In this document: one piece after another, positions 21,562 through 33,548 of the stretch
How the letters are laid out: the number at the start of each line of letters is the position of its first letter
How positions within the stretch are numbered: the first letter of the stretch is position 1
Assembly: GCF_016808335.1 (NCBI RefSeq)
Contig: NC_053153.1
Span: 23,546,090-23,610,089, forward strand
Source: Panicum virgatum
Taxonomy: Eukaryota; Streptophyta; Magnoliopsida; Poales; Poaceae
Direction: 5' to 3'
Length of the DNA: 64,000 bases
Notes under the pieces: model-generated
Told to the model about the DNA's origin: nothing
Database searches by the model: none
Seen by the model: the letters and a program-made list of their open reading frames with translations, nothing else
Program-made: the position numbers and the translations under genes

Positions 21562-23668
21562 CTATCGATGGTATAAGGGAGGCTGCTGCCATGCGGGACC
21601 ACAAGGAACCGACGTCGACGCTTGCGACGATCCGTAGGAATCATCGTACTCCGTCCGCGTACCAAAGGCCTGAAGCATACCTCGGGCTCTATCACGTTGA
21701 GTGGTCCAGGCCTCGAGTTGTGCCGGCACGCTCATCGTAGACCTGCCATGAATCCTCATTACATTCAGTGAGCAATCTAATTCAAGCAGCCTGCATGCCT
21801 CGAACTGCAACCAAAAAAACTTAGTATACAAATATTAAAAGATCGAAAATGCCGTCAACATTTACTCACCGCCCCAGCTAATGCCTCATCCCTGTGTCGT
21901 GCATAGCGATCCTGCGAAGTCGCAACATGCGGCTGTGGATGCATGTCAACATACGTCAAACGGCAACGAGTCTTCGGTTCGTACCAGGTCAGGTATGCCC
22001 AAAACGAAGGCTCAGTGTGTGGACCGGTATCCTCAGCCAACTGCTCGTCTGCATCATCCCACGCAGCCACCCATGGTTGTAATCTAGTGACCCCACATTG
22101 TCGAGAAAGGATGCCTAGCCCTTGATAAACTGCACGTTAAATAGAAATTAGTTTCACGTTATTAGTACATGGGTGCTCATACATTTTTGTTGCCTATGAT
22201 CGTGGCGCTGAACACGATCCAACGCTGAAGACACAGGGAAAGACTGGCGTCGACCGAACTGCCTCATGACTCTATCCGGGCAGTGGGCCTCAACTGCAAC
22301 GTCGTACACCAAAGCTGCAGTAGTCATCCATAAGACCTGGTCCTGTGTGCACACCGAAGATATCCCTAGCGGTGCACGTGCGGCTATAGCCGAAGGACTG
22401 TATGGCTCCCACACAATGTCTTCTGGGGTCAATCGATCAAATTCGGCAACAAACTCAGGATAAGACCGCCGGGTCTGTACATGTTCCCATGTTTTCTACA
22501 AAAATAAAAATTATGTGTCCATAAGAAAGGTATTGAGGGAACAATATATGACCATAGTACGCATAGAATATAAATTTTTATCGGGTCCATACCTGTCGAG
22601 AATACCAGAGAGTCCCCATGGTGGGTCTGTCGTCCTTCATGTCACCGTACATATCCGGCATGTACAGTGACTGGTCAATCATGGGACGACCGATCGCAAT
22701 CCCCTCGTAAGACCAAAGTTGTAGCAGAATTGTGCACCCCGTTAGGACAGCATTCCTATCATTCTACCTTGATGCCTTGCAGAGTCCACGATATGTGCAT
22801 GCAAGAGCCGCTGAACCCCAACTATATAAGGGTATGGCATCCTCATCTGCATCGGCGATCTCCTGTGCGTATGGCAGAAGCACCCTATCCAAACAGTGCC
22901 CGTGTGAGTTGTTGAACAGGATGTACCCAAATAACCACAGCAGGTATGCCTCGATTGATCTAGTCACGCTATAGTCATCAGCATGGGCTGCCAACAGATC
23001 CGGCTGCAATGAAGTACGAACATTGAGAATAAGAAACACAAGAGTTATTTCAAAGCCATAAAATACATCAACACATCGTTTTGTACGAAATTGTACTTGA
23101 AACTGTAGGAGCCATGACGTGGAAGGGCCTTTCGATTGTGGGTGCTCATTGAAATCTTCAGGATCAATCGTGGTGGCAACACCTGCAAAACGTTCCTCAA
23201 GATCCTCCAGCCACGTAGAAGGTACCACACGGGGCCCGACAGCGTCTCCGGTGATAGGAAGACCAAGCAGCATCGCAACATCCTGCAGGGTCGGTGCCAT
23301 CTCCCCACAAGGGAGGTGGAACGTGTGTGTCTCAAGTCTCCATCTGTCAACGAGAGCTGAAAGTAGAGACCTGTCTAGCTTCACCAAAGCACTCTCAGCA
23401 AGACGAGCCACTGTGAGAAGACCTGCCTCGCTCAGCCTGCATCATACAGTGCTCAAATGTTAATACATTATATAACGAAATGTATAACGGATAAAAACAG
23501 AAAATGTACGACATATCACCTGGGCACCCATCGTGGGTCTACAGCAACCAACTCTGCAGGTGGACGTGGACGCAGCACGTTTAGTTCTTGGTGCCGAACC
23601 TTCGCAAGGAAGGACCGGTGACCCGAGTCTATTGTTGGGTCCAGCAACGCAGGAGTAACCCCGGCCAT
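21562..23668 (-). pseudogene. Plant mobile domain (PMD/MAIN-like) gene of MULE-2, one premature stop
   Basis: Exons: 23670-23520 (ATG 23668), 23436-23097, 23003-22593, 22495-22183, 22129-21870 and 21804-21555, with the stop at 21562. All junctions have GT/AG and compatible phase, giving 571 codons before the final stop. The PMD core runs from DRWRLETHTFHLPCGEM, PTLQDVAMLLGLPITGD and SIEAYLLWLFGYILFNNS to LLQLWSYEGIAIGRP and WVAAWDDADEQL. It belongs to the 'serine/threonine-phosphatase 7 long form' / MAIN-LIKE PMD family. Host PMD proteins such as MAIN and MAIL1 act in silencing and gene expression; transposon copies have no defined function. One TAG at 22766-22764 interrupts exon 3 (ASR-stop-NDRNAVLTG). 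Confidence 0.82.
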
Positions 23669-23699
23669 ACCTACCACGTAAGATCAAAACAATACAATA

Positions 23700-24540
23700 A
23701 AATCACACACATCTAAATATTTCTAATATTTCCTTATATTTCCTAAATAATTTATAAGATTTTCTAACCATTAATAATAATTTCTAATATTTTGTAACAT
23801 TTTAGAAATTTTCTAATATTATCTTGCAATTTTTAAGATTAATTAATTAGATTGCTAATGTACTATATCAACGCTAATCACTATAATTAACTACACATAA
23901 ATGTACCAATAATCAGTCCTAATAATAATTAAAATGATTGCTAATCTACTGTTTCAACAAAATAGTTTCTATAATTTTTTATAATTTTCTAACATTCTCT
24001 ACAATTTTCTAACATTCTCTATAATTTTCTACAATTTTCTAACATTTTCTACAATTTTCTAACATTTTCTACAATTTTCTAATATTATCTTGCATTTTCT
24101 AATACTTCTCTAACAATTTTCTAGTATTTTCTAATACTAAATCTAACACTTAATGTACTATATCAACGCTAATCACTACAATTAACTACACCTAAATGTA
24201 CCACTAATCAGTCCTAATAATAATTAAAATGATTGCTAATCTACTGTTTCAACAAAATAGTTTCTATAATTTTTTATAATTTTCTAACATTCTCTACAAT
24301 TTTCTATAATTTTCTAAAATTTTCTAACATTTTCTACAATTTTCTAATATTATCTTGCATTTTCTAATACTTCTCTAACAATTTTCTAGTTTTTTCTAAT
24401 ACTAAATCTAACACTTAATGTACTATATCAACGCTAATCACTATAAGTAAACGCACATAAATGTACCACTAATCACTCCTAACAATAATTGAACTGATTG
24501 GTAATCTACTGTTTCAAAAAAATAATTACAATATAATCTA
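23700..24540. repeat. AT-rich triplicated block in the PMD gene's 5' intron
   Basis: The phrase 'aatgtactatatcaacgc' starts at 23857, 24152 and 24417 and is followed each time by the same run ending in 'attttctaacattttctac' short repeats. This gives about three units of roughly 265-295 bp, themselves built of 'ctaacattttctacaattt' sub-repeats. The block lies between a donor at 24568 and an acceptor at 23671. Confidence 0.75.
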
Positions 24541-24568
24541 TTTATAAAATGTGGAAAATTTTAGTTAC

Positions 24569-24715
24569 CTAAAGTCGCTGGCTTGAAAATCCGACAGGGC
24601 TTCGCCGCTTTGCCTCTCCCTCACCCCTCCTCTCCCTCCCTCCCTCTCTTTTCTTTTTTCTGGATTTTTAGCAAGGCAAATGAGGGGAGGGACAGCCAAC
24701 ACCCTTATATAGGGT
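24569..24715 (-). promoter_or_regulatory. Promoter and 5' UTR exon of the PMD gene at the MULE-2 right TIR
   Basis: A minus-strand CTATATAAGGG at about 24717-24707 lies just inside the right TIR. A non-coding leader follows, ending at donor AG|GTAACT (24569/24568). This makes TIR-driven transcription of the PMD gene likely. Confidence 0.55.
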
Positions 24716-24729
24716 GGGGGGCCGGCCGC

Positions 24730-24938
24730 CCCCCCAGCCGGGCGGCCGGTTCCCAGGGACCTGTCCGCAATTTTTTTCCTCTTTTTTTTTGCAGATAAGC
24801 CCCTGCCGCCCGGCAGCCGGGCGGCCAGGTCCCGGCCGCCCGACAGCGGGGCGGCCGGGGTATATTTCTGTAAATTTTCATATCGAAAATATATTTTTGT
24901 AAAAAACGGAAATAAAAAATATAAAAATAAAAAACCGC
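24730..24938. repeat. MULE-2 right terminal inverted repeat
   Basis: Reverse complement of the left TIR, with an extra GC-rich palindromic block relative to it. Confidence 0.85.
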
Positions 24939-24948
24939 CCGTTTTATG

Positions 24949-25522
24949 CCCTCAGCGCTGGGCCATCATCGTCGGTGCGTTTAGAGTTTGAGGTTGGTGG
25001 GCCGGGCGACTCTCCAGCGATAAGGCGCGGATTCTATACATGTTTCGAACGATTTTTTCTTCCTCACCTTCTAGAGTTTAAGATTCGTGCAATTTTTCTC
25101 TTTTATTAGATCTTTTCAAAATTAACCTTCTTCCACCTCATGCCTCCTTCCTCACCATGCGCCACCGCCGCCCCTTGAGCCCATGCTCCGCCCGCTACGC
25201 TGCTACCCTGCCCACCGCGCGCGCTGCCCTGCCGCGCCGCCATGCGCCATCACTGTTGCGCTCCGCCGTAGCTGCTGCGCGCCGCGCCATGCCGCGGACG
25301 CCGTCACCAGAGAAGAAACGCCTAGCTTGCCATGACAGATAGACAACCCATTCTTATCCGGCTTATCTGCTTCCGGCATAATATCTCACACAAAACATTC
25401 TTCAATCAACCAAAATCAGACCAGGCGAACAGAGGGAATGACCTACGCGGCCTATGAACCCTAGACAGATTAATGTAAGGAAACGTACACTGACAAGACG
25501 GCAATCACCTGCAAAGACAATG
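24949..25522. other. Intergenic, nothing recognised
   Basis: A GC-rich patch at 25140-25320 gives an Arg/Ala-rich ORF that looks compositional rather than coding. Confidence 0.4.
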
Positions 25523-25530
25523 TACTCAAC

Positions 25531-25710
25531 CAGTAGCGTATCTAGAGGGTAGGTCAGGTGGGCCGCGGCCCACCCTAAGATCTGACCCAACAAACTTATC
25601 CAATGTATTCTCTTTTCTAAAAAAGATTGACTGTATTTTCAGCCTCACAACTATTTAATAATTCTGCTTGCATTGGACCACCGTAATATCGACATCTGGA
25701 TTCGCCACCG
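25531..25710. mobile_element. hAT-type MITE, 180 bp
   Basis: Termini CAGTAGCGTATCTAGA and (reverse complement) CGGTGGCGAATCCAGA. Flanked by 8-bp duplications TACTCAAC (25523-25530) and TGCTCAAC (25711-25718), 7 of 8 identical. Confidence 0.7.
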
Positions 25711-25718
25711 TGCTCAAC

Positions 25719-28700
25719 CCAAACGTGTGGTACGGCTATGAGGTGGGTAGCTACCCACCATTGCAGCAAATCCACACTCTTTTGTTTTACGTTTGTTGGA
25801 ACAGTGCTTACAACGTTTTCTTTTGCAAAGCTTTACACTATCTAGCCTGCCCCTCTGCCCCCACCATCATCTGGGAATTTCATTTCATTTCATGCACACC
25901 TATCTCGCTCCTCTTATAATACTCCGGAGGATCTCCAATCCGATCCCCGGAGAGGGAAAAAGGCCACACACACACACACACACACATAGCCTCCGGAGCT
26001 CCTTTTTCCTCAACTCCTGTAATGCCGCACGCACGCTTTACCTAAACCCAGCGCCATGCCCATGATTAGCCATCGTTAGTAGTGCTGATCGTTACATGCA
26101 TATGTCTCCCTCTCTGCCCATCAGTTGGACCCAAACAGCATTATATACGGGATTATTTTATTTTCAATATATGGATCATGGCTGCCCTGGTCCTCTTGCA
26201 TGCTTTTCAAATCTCGCTATAACATATCCGACCCTCCACTCAAATTGCATGCCGTTTTAACTTCCAAAAATTTACAATTTTACTTTGTATCTAGGCATAA
26301 CGATAACGTATAACTAATTGTATTAAAAAGTCAAAATTAAATTGAATTATCATCATTAAGGACGAAGACAGTACAATACGGATCGTAGTAATAAATCTAC
26401 GACCGGCCAGCGCGCGTACGTGCAGATGTCTTGTGCACCGACGCGCCGGCGGCCGGACTTTGTCAGCCGAAGTAAACAGGCAGCCTTGGGTTGGTTGGCT
26501 GCGGCCGTCGTGCGCTCAGATTGACCTTTTACTAATGATGAATGTTTTATTAATGTACGAAAAGTGCTTTAATTTGTTGCTCCAAATCTCCAATCAATGC
26601 GTTGAGAAATCAGAAAAATCATATCTCTACTCTCAGCTGTCACGGTCAAACATATAGGCATATGTTAACTTGATTCTGTAGAACGTTGACACCTACGACC
26701 TACCTCTAGCGATCGATCAGCGCCAATCCAATCCTGTCTACGAAACTGCCGGGACAGTGGAGTGACGCATGCAGCTACGTGTGCCAGCCCAATGTTAGGC
26801 CACACTACTGTGCCTGGGCGGGCCCCTATTTCTCATTTCATTCGTAGAATCAGTGACATGTAGATGCAGGTTCATTCCAAGCTTTGGCTACATCCATCAA
26901 ATCGATCGGCCCGTTCACGTCTCCCATCAACGTCCTCCGTTGCTTGTTTGCTACGACCAGCTTGGACTAGTAGCTTTAGAGTGCCATTGAAGATACTGAC
27001 CATATTAGTGCACAATGATGATATGTCTCTATTACTCTATACTGCTCTTGTTCTTCGCCAACCAGGAGAGAGGCAGAAATCTATCGTTTCAAAAAAAAAA
27101 ACAAGAGACATAGAAAGAGAGGTCCGTTTTTGCTTTTGGTTGAGAGAGAAAGGAGTGGGTTTAGTTGATCCTGGTGGGGCCTATTAATTTCTCTGCTTCC
27201 CTTGGAAATCCACACCCTGGACTTTGGCCAAAAAGGTGAACAATCTCCAATCAAGTGCTTACCGACTAATAAAGTGCTCCAAATGTTCAACCATCAATCT
27301 AAAGTTGGGATTATGTACGGGCTAAACAATAGTTTATGCCATGGTAGCCCTCGTTTTATACGGTTTAGATGCTAGTTCACCATCTGCGTTGTACATTGTC
27401 CATTTGAAATATGGTCGCATGCATATGCAGACTCCTTTTACTTATTCAGCTTTCTCATAGCAACTCCAGCAATAACTTCTACTTTCTGAGCAGTGGCTGC
27501 CCTAACTTTCTAGTCTCTAAATTTTGTTCACAACGGCAACACCCCCTACTCCTTAGCCCCTTCTTTATTCATGACAAGTGGGACCCACCTATAAGTGACA
27601 CTTCTTTCTTTTTTCTTTTTCTTTTTTTCTTTTATGTACTTCTTCTTTCTTTTCCCCCCTGTTCCATCGTGTCCATATCGCGACTCTGCCACTTCACCCC
27701 CACCTCCGTCCACGCCGCCGCATCGCCGGTTGCTGTTCTTGTCGCCCACGTGGCCCAATGGAGGGAGCAAGGGGGCCAAGCCTGCGCCGGATGCCCAGAT
27801 TGGATCTGCTCGGGCTGGCTTGAGCTCCCACAAATAGTCACGGGAAGACGGTGCTCGAGCATGGATGGCGAGCGAGCTTGGTGAAGTCTTAGCGGGATGG
27901 GCGGCAGAGCTTCAAGAGGTCACGCTCGGGTTTGGGTAGCATGGTTCCGCACCGGTGACGCAATTCGGCGGGGATGGTGATGCTCGAGCCCGAGCAGCGG
28001 GGTCGGGAGGAAGGGAACAATGGGGTTGTTGGGTCCCTGCGCACGCAGTCGGCGCCGTCATCGGCAAGACCGTTGCGAGCCTCATGATCGTGCTGCGGCG
28101 GAGAGGCAGGCGCTGCCCACATGCTTCTAGCGGAGGCGCGGCCTATGGCATGGCGTGTTCTCCGCCATCGAAGAAAAGCTTGGGGACCTAGCCATGGGCG
28201 AAGGCACCGGTCCAGGCAGGCGCGCGCGAGGAAGTAAGGAGGAAACGACCACACAGATAGGGGCCTCCCTAGCCACCCGTGGGAGATGGGGCTGGGACGG
28301 GGGATTTGGGTGCCTCTCTACTCTAGGGACCTGAGTAAGGGCCATGCTGGAGATGCTCTCAGGTCCGAGTTCGGGGCTATCTATCTCTTACCTTGATAAG
28401 CTTTTTCGAGACTTGTCACCGTAGTCGTTGACATTGATTTCAGACTTCAAAGTGTTGCACGTTGTTGATGTAACGTAGAATGTTCACCTTTCTCTAAAAA
28501 CTCACTATGCTTTTGGTTAGAAGGGAATTAATAGATGGGAACAAAGATGGTTAGAAGAATTTAAGATATCGCCCTTCTTCGAGTGATGACTTTTTGAGTT
28601 TCTTTTTTTTTAGATTGAATTATTGAGTTTTGATGCACCAAAGAAACGAAGATGGTGATGGCTTGGCCGATCGATGCTTGTTCATATAGACTCTTTGCAC

Positions 28701-28815
28701 GGGCCAAAATATAAGCCAGCGCAAGTTGAGGCTGTGCTTGTCACCTCGGGCCATTCCAAGATCTAGAGCATCTCAAATTCATAATTTGTTTTGTTTTGGG
28801 CTTTTGGCAGATCTT

Positions 28816-28913
<98 letters not shown>

Positions 28914-30700
28914 ATTCTTGGTTTCTATTCATTTCCACGTGGTCTGGACGGTGCGGTCTAGAGTATGCTGGATGAGCATTGCCACCCTATGATTGTGTAA
29001 TTTAGTCAAATCTCCAAGATTCATAATCTAATTAATTAATATTACGACTGTAATCATTCTCATTATATCAATAAAATATGTGCCATGATAAAAGAATTAG
29101 AGACATATATACACTTCGCGTATGTATCTTTGAATTTCCACTTTGTTTCTCACTAAAAAAAAGGAACTGAAGGAAAGGAGAGAGCGAATGCACATGCCCT
29201 TTAATTTGTATATGACTTCAAATGCAATGATCGATCGTGATAACAACAGCTAGCACTACTACCATGGATTATTAGCAAAAGGAAGAATCTCGCTTTTCTT
29301 TGTGTCGAAATTAAAATAGTTGGATGTCCCCCCTATGTGCTAGATCAGAGAAAAATGTACTGGAGTAAACGAAATGGGCAGTCAATCCAAGCACGCCCAA
29401 CTTCTTACCAAGCAGAGAGGATACTGTTAAAAAAAAAGAGCTTTCGTGGATGCATGGCATGGCACATCATACACATTTCCCGGTCTCGTTCAAAGCTATT
29501 CCATCATGGCACAATGTGAACTCTCGCTTTCCCGGCCGGAGAGTTTCGATCAGCTCCGCTGCAATCTTCCACAGCAACTAGCTAGCTAGTAGCCCGAAAA
29601 GTACTCCACCCTAGCACAAGTCCAACCAGGCCCTGCGCGCGCGTTTCCTCCCATCTTCCACCGGAAACGTTATCAAATCAAGGTCATTTTTTCTAATTAA
29701 GTTCACAGTTCACATGCTGATTTGGGAAAAAAAGAAGAAGAAGAGAAAGAATCGTGTGTACTTACGAGGGACTTCACATTGGCATGTACAATTGTCCTGC
29801 TAAAAATTAAAGGTGTGTCATGCTGGTCTAGTAAATGTTATGGGACACTACTAGTGCTCTGGTACATGATGGTACCTGCTTATTAGTTGGTGATGACTTG
29901 TGTCGATCGGACAGCGTCGTCGGCCGGTCGTCATCGTCGTCCCGGCTCGTCAAAAGGAGGACACGACGACACGTACATGTCGATCCCCCGGCCATGCGTT
30001 CACATGCCGGAGATGACAAAAATGTTGGCAACTAAAATTCCCGACGAGAGAAGCTGAGGCCGGTATACATAGATGTGGCCGTCACATCGTGTGCAGCATA
30101 GTATCTTTACTAGAGTTAGTGTAGCTAGACATACAAAGCGACGGGATAAATGAAGTGTCCAAGACAGTGACATTTGTTTCAGCGCGAACGGTCAATGGCG
30201 CACTTGGGGTCGTGCTGCCATCGACTGCCGCAGCCTATATTGCCAGGCAGAGCCGGGCCGAACATGGCCGCCGCTTTCGGACGAGCAATATGCATCTGCC
30301 ATCTACAATTCTGCATACCATCTTCCCTGGTAGGCTTATTATTACCGTTATATCTCGCCATGCATGCATGTCTAATCAAACCATATATGCACGCTGTTAG
30401 CCAAACCAAAATTTCCAAGAACCTTCCTTTTCTGAGTAACATTTTATTATTTTGACTTTTAAGCGTGCGCGGTTCTCTCCCTGTGCACACTCGTTTCTCT
30501 TTACCTCTATCTTCTCCACTCATGCGATCGGTTGCGACTAATCCTAATTGACACTTTTGCCCTCCTCCCCCGCCTAATGCTGACTCCAACAGCGCACCGC
30601 TATACCTCTGCTGCCACCTTCCACCACCCAACTCAAATCATCTCGTCATACTAGCTCAATTATCCTGCTGCCATTATGTAATTGCCACCATCATCTGCCG
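25719..30700. other. Five kilobases without a recognisable gene
   Basis: ORFs here are short, unlike any protein I know, and mostly in GC-rich (27.6-28.3 kb) or simple-repeat sequence. Visible items are an (AC)n tract at about 25967-25987 and the long (TG)n tract at 28818-28912. It probably holds gene flanking sequence and old, unrecognisable repeats. Confidence 0.5.
28818..28912. repeat. (TG)n microsatellite, about 47 units
   Basis: An uninterrupted 95-bp TG dinucleotide run. The ORF reading VCVCVC through it is an artefact. Confidence 0.97.
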
Positions 30701-30708
30701 CCAGCGGG

Positions 30709-31784
30709 TAGGCCTGGGCACTTAAAACCGAAAAACCGAAACCGACCCGAACCGAACCGAATAAACCGAATTGTCGGTCTATTCGGTTTTTGGTTTTCGG
30801 TTTCGGTTTCTAAAATCAAATTGTTCGGGTTTCGGTGCCGGGTTCGGTTCCTGCCTCTTGGAACCCGAATAGACTCAAAGAACCGAAATGTAGATGAACC
30901 CCCCGAGAGGCCAGGAGCAACCGAGCACCCCAGCCCAGCAAACTCGGCCCAAGGCCTGCTCCACGCTAGTACACCACCGCGTCCCATAACCCTAGCGTGC
31001 TGCCCCTCGCTCCCTCCCATCCCCGCGCTGGCGCCGCCGCGCCCCGCCGCCCCCGGTCCCTCCCATCCTCTCGCCGGCGCCGCCGCGTCCCGCCGCCCCC
31101 GCTCCGTCCAATCCCCGCGCCGGCGCGTCCCGCCCCCCGCTCCCTCCCATCCCCGCGCCGCCGCGTCCCGCCGCCCCCGCTCCCTCCCATCATCGCGCCC
31201 CACCGAGTCGGCAGTCGGCACTCCTGCAGCCGCCGACGCCCGACGCCGCACTCCCGCATTCGCCTCGGCGCCTCCGCCTTCGCCTCCGCCCTCCGCAGTC
31301 CGCCCTGCTCCCTGCTGCAGTGCTGCCTGCCTCGGCGGGTCAGCCCCTCCGTCCTGCTCCCTGCGCGGCCGGACGGCGCCGCCACCTCCTCCCTCGTGCC
31401 GGGATGTGGGATGTCACGCCGTCTCTTCTTCCGGTCCTCCCCGCGCGGCCGGATGGGGCGGACGGCGCCGCTGACCCCTCCCTCACGCGGGGACGCGGGT
31501 GCCGCGCCGCCGCCTCCTCTTCTAGTCCTCCCCGCGCGGCCGGACGGTGCCGCCGCCACCAGGGCACCGCCTCGTCGGATCCTCCTCCTATAGGTCCTCA
31601 ACCTGCTCTCTATCTCCTCGGGTATTTCGGTGGACCGAAAAACCGAACCGAAATTTTCGGTCTATTAGGGTTCGGTTCCTGTAAATTTTCTAGAAACTTC
31701 GGTTCTCATTTTTTGGAACCCGAAATTTGCGTAACCCGAATAGACCGAACTGAATTACCCTAATAGACCGAATGCCCAGCCCTA
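30709..31784. mobile_element. hAT non-autonomous element, 1076 bp, with GC-rich core
   Basis: Inverted termini TAGGCCTGGGCA and (reverse complement) TAGGGCTGGGCA. Perfect 8-bp duplications CCAGCGGG (30701-30708 and 31785-31792). Subterminal regions on both sides are packed with 'accgaa/ttcggt' motifs. The core (30990-31600) is extremely GC-rich with repeated 'ccatccccgcgccg' units and 'ccgcgcggccgga' motifs. Long ORFs in all frames come from composition. Confidence 0.92.
31000..31205. repeat. GC-rich minisatellite inside the hAT element
   Basis: Imperfect tandem copies of a unit like 'ctccctcccatccccgcgcc' plus 'gccgcgtcccgccgcccc', about four copies of 45-60 bp. Confidence 0.6.
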
Positions 31785-31792
31785 CCAGCGGG

Positions 31793-32494
31793 TGGCGATA
31801 GCCCTGTCGCCTCACCTTACCGCCATCACACTTGCCACCACCATCAATCTGGCCACTTCACGACAACCCCTTTAGATTTGTCAGCTATATATGGAAACCT
31901 AGAAATCCGGAGCTCTAACCTCGAAGTCTTATACTCTAACAACGATGAGCTTCTTTATCTCTAGCATTGGTATTGATGATTATTTTTTTCTGTAATCCCT
32001 CTGCGCGTGTATTGGGTTGGTTTTACGTCTCTGAAACCGACCTTTTGTAATGTCAAACTCTTTGTCTTATAAAAATCCTTCTGCATGTGCACGCTAGATT
32101 CTCAAATTTTACGCGTGCAGAAATAAGTATTTCTCACTATCTTTATTACAGATGTTCCATTCAGATTCAAACTCAAATGGACAAAGACGATAATAACAGC
32201 CTCCCAAACACGAACATAGCGACCGTCGGCAGCATTCATTATTTAACCATCTTGGAGAATTTGTACGAATCATAGTAAACTTGTAACGCCGCGTCGATGA
32301 CCTTGATCGATTATTTATACGCTTGGATCGGAGGGCACGCACCTGGTCTAAACAAATTTCAGCAACTATAGTTTAAGTTGAATAAAGCAACATTTTGAAT
32401 CTGCGCCAGGCACTTTATTTGTCGACGGCGGCAGACAAGTCGACGACTATCCGTTTGAACACACAGAGAGATCGAGCAGAACTATTTTGCCCAC
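31793..32494. other. Intergenic, nothing recognised
   Basis: Mixed composition. No element ends or plausible ORF were seen. Confidence 0.4.
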
Positions 32495-32497
32495 CAC

Positions 32498-33179
32498 CAC
32501 TACCAGAAAATGCCTCATTCGTCCCTGACTGTTTGTACCGGTTGTAATTTGATCCGGTACTAAACTTGTCCCGATGCCATTTTAGTACCGGGTCCAAATT
32601 TGAAAGCCCTCAGAGCCAATTTAGTACTGGCCCAAACCACCGGCCGATACTAAATGTCGCATTTTAGTACCGGTTGGTGTTACCGGCCGGTACTAAAAAG
32701 GCGCGTCCATTTAGTACCGACCGGTACTAAAATGCGTCATTTAGTACCGGCCGGTGGCTTGGCCCGGTACTAAATGGCCCTTCACGGGTTGGTTCAAAAG
32801 AAAAGCATCTCTCACACAATCACATGTGATGCATAGCTGAGATGGTAAGGAAGTAATGCGCGAGGCCAGAGGTCATGGGTTCGAATCCTCGCGACCGCGC
32901 ACGCGCATTTACGCGTGAAAAAATCGCGTGACTTGTGACTTGGGACGATGCGCGTGTGCGGATCTCCCGAGGGTTCGTCAAATTTTCTTTATTTTTGGGC
33001 TCAAAACCATTTAGTACCGGACCGTGTTACCGACCGGTACTAAATGGACCATTTAGTACCGGGCATTTTGACTGGTACTAAATGATGTCCCATTTAGTAC
33101 CGGCCAACCGGTACCGGTCGGGAGCCCGGTACTAAACAGGGGTTCCCGACCGGTACTAATAGGCATTTTTCTAGCAGTG
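32498..33179. mobile_element. Small non-autonomous CACTA element
   Basis: Starts CACTACCAGAAAATGCCT and ends with the reverse complement of CACTGCTAGAAAAATGCCT. A 3-bp duplication CAC flanks it (32495-32497 and 33180-33182). Both sides carry many 'tttagtaccgg(c/t)cggtactaaa' subterminal repeats, typical of CACTA ends. At 682 bp it has no TNP genes; the centre holds a tRNA-like segment. Confidence 0.88.
32828..32905 (+). other. tRNA-like segment with pol III A and B boxes inside the CACTA element
   Basis: An A-box-like TAGCTGAGATGG (32834-32845) and a perfect B box GGTTCGAATCC (32878-32888) are 32 nt apart, the spacing of a tRNA gene. I could not fold a clean acceptor stem, so this is a tRNA relic or SINE piece, not a working tRNA gene. 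Confidence 0.6.
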
Positions 33180-33548
33180 CACCTTCGGCTACAATATAAT
33201 AATTTCCTTTGACCAATAGAAAAATAGCATGCACTTTAGAGGATAGTCATATTCGCAGGCTGCGTATATTTTGCTTTCACGGGTCGTCATGCCCAGCTCG
33301 ATCGGTCGTCTGTGTATCTGGACGAGTCCTGTCAGGAAGGGAATAATCAATGAGATTGATTTGCTTAGAAATTAGCCAGATACCATGCATGATTTGTTTC
33401 TTTAGCAATACTGTAAATAATACTAGTATACGTCTTTAAATTTTCAAGCGGTACTATAGTATATATCAAATAGCGTGTTCTGTATGATAGGATCTGGATT
33501 TCGTTACTCCAGCAGAAAGAAAGAAAATGAACCGGGCGTCCAACAATA

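Larger units (their letters stand above)
18689..24938 (-). mobile_element. MULE-2: Mutator-like element carrying PMD and GRF-zinc-finger genes
   Basis: A 6250-bp element with terminal inverted repeats of about 200 bp. Both start GCGGTTTTTT, share 'tttccgttttttacaaaa' and 'tattttcgatatg', and then carry blocks of 'cggccgcccgg'. A 10-bp duplication flanks it. It has two minus-strand genes (PMD and GRF zinc finger) but no DDE, FAR1 or SWIM sequence on either strand. It therefore either depends on a transposase elsewhere or is a gene-carrying MULE. Assignment to the Mutator superfamily rests on TIR length and TSD size. Confidence 0.85.

Noticed and set aside
27411..28345. Possible genes around 27.4-28.3 kb
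   Set aside because: Frames are short, overlap on both strands and show no known protein pattern.
28726..28992. ORF with a long Val-Cys repeat
   Set aside because: It is the TG microsatellite read as codons.
30691..31763. Several overlapping ORFs of 140-217 codons on both strands
   Set aside because: They lie in the GC-rich core of a hAT element, are Pro/Arg/Ala-rich in all frames and match no domain.
32828..32905. Functional tRNA gene
   Set aside because: The A and B boxes are good, but no clean acceptor stem could be folded and it sits inside a CACTA element.
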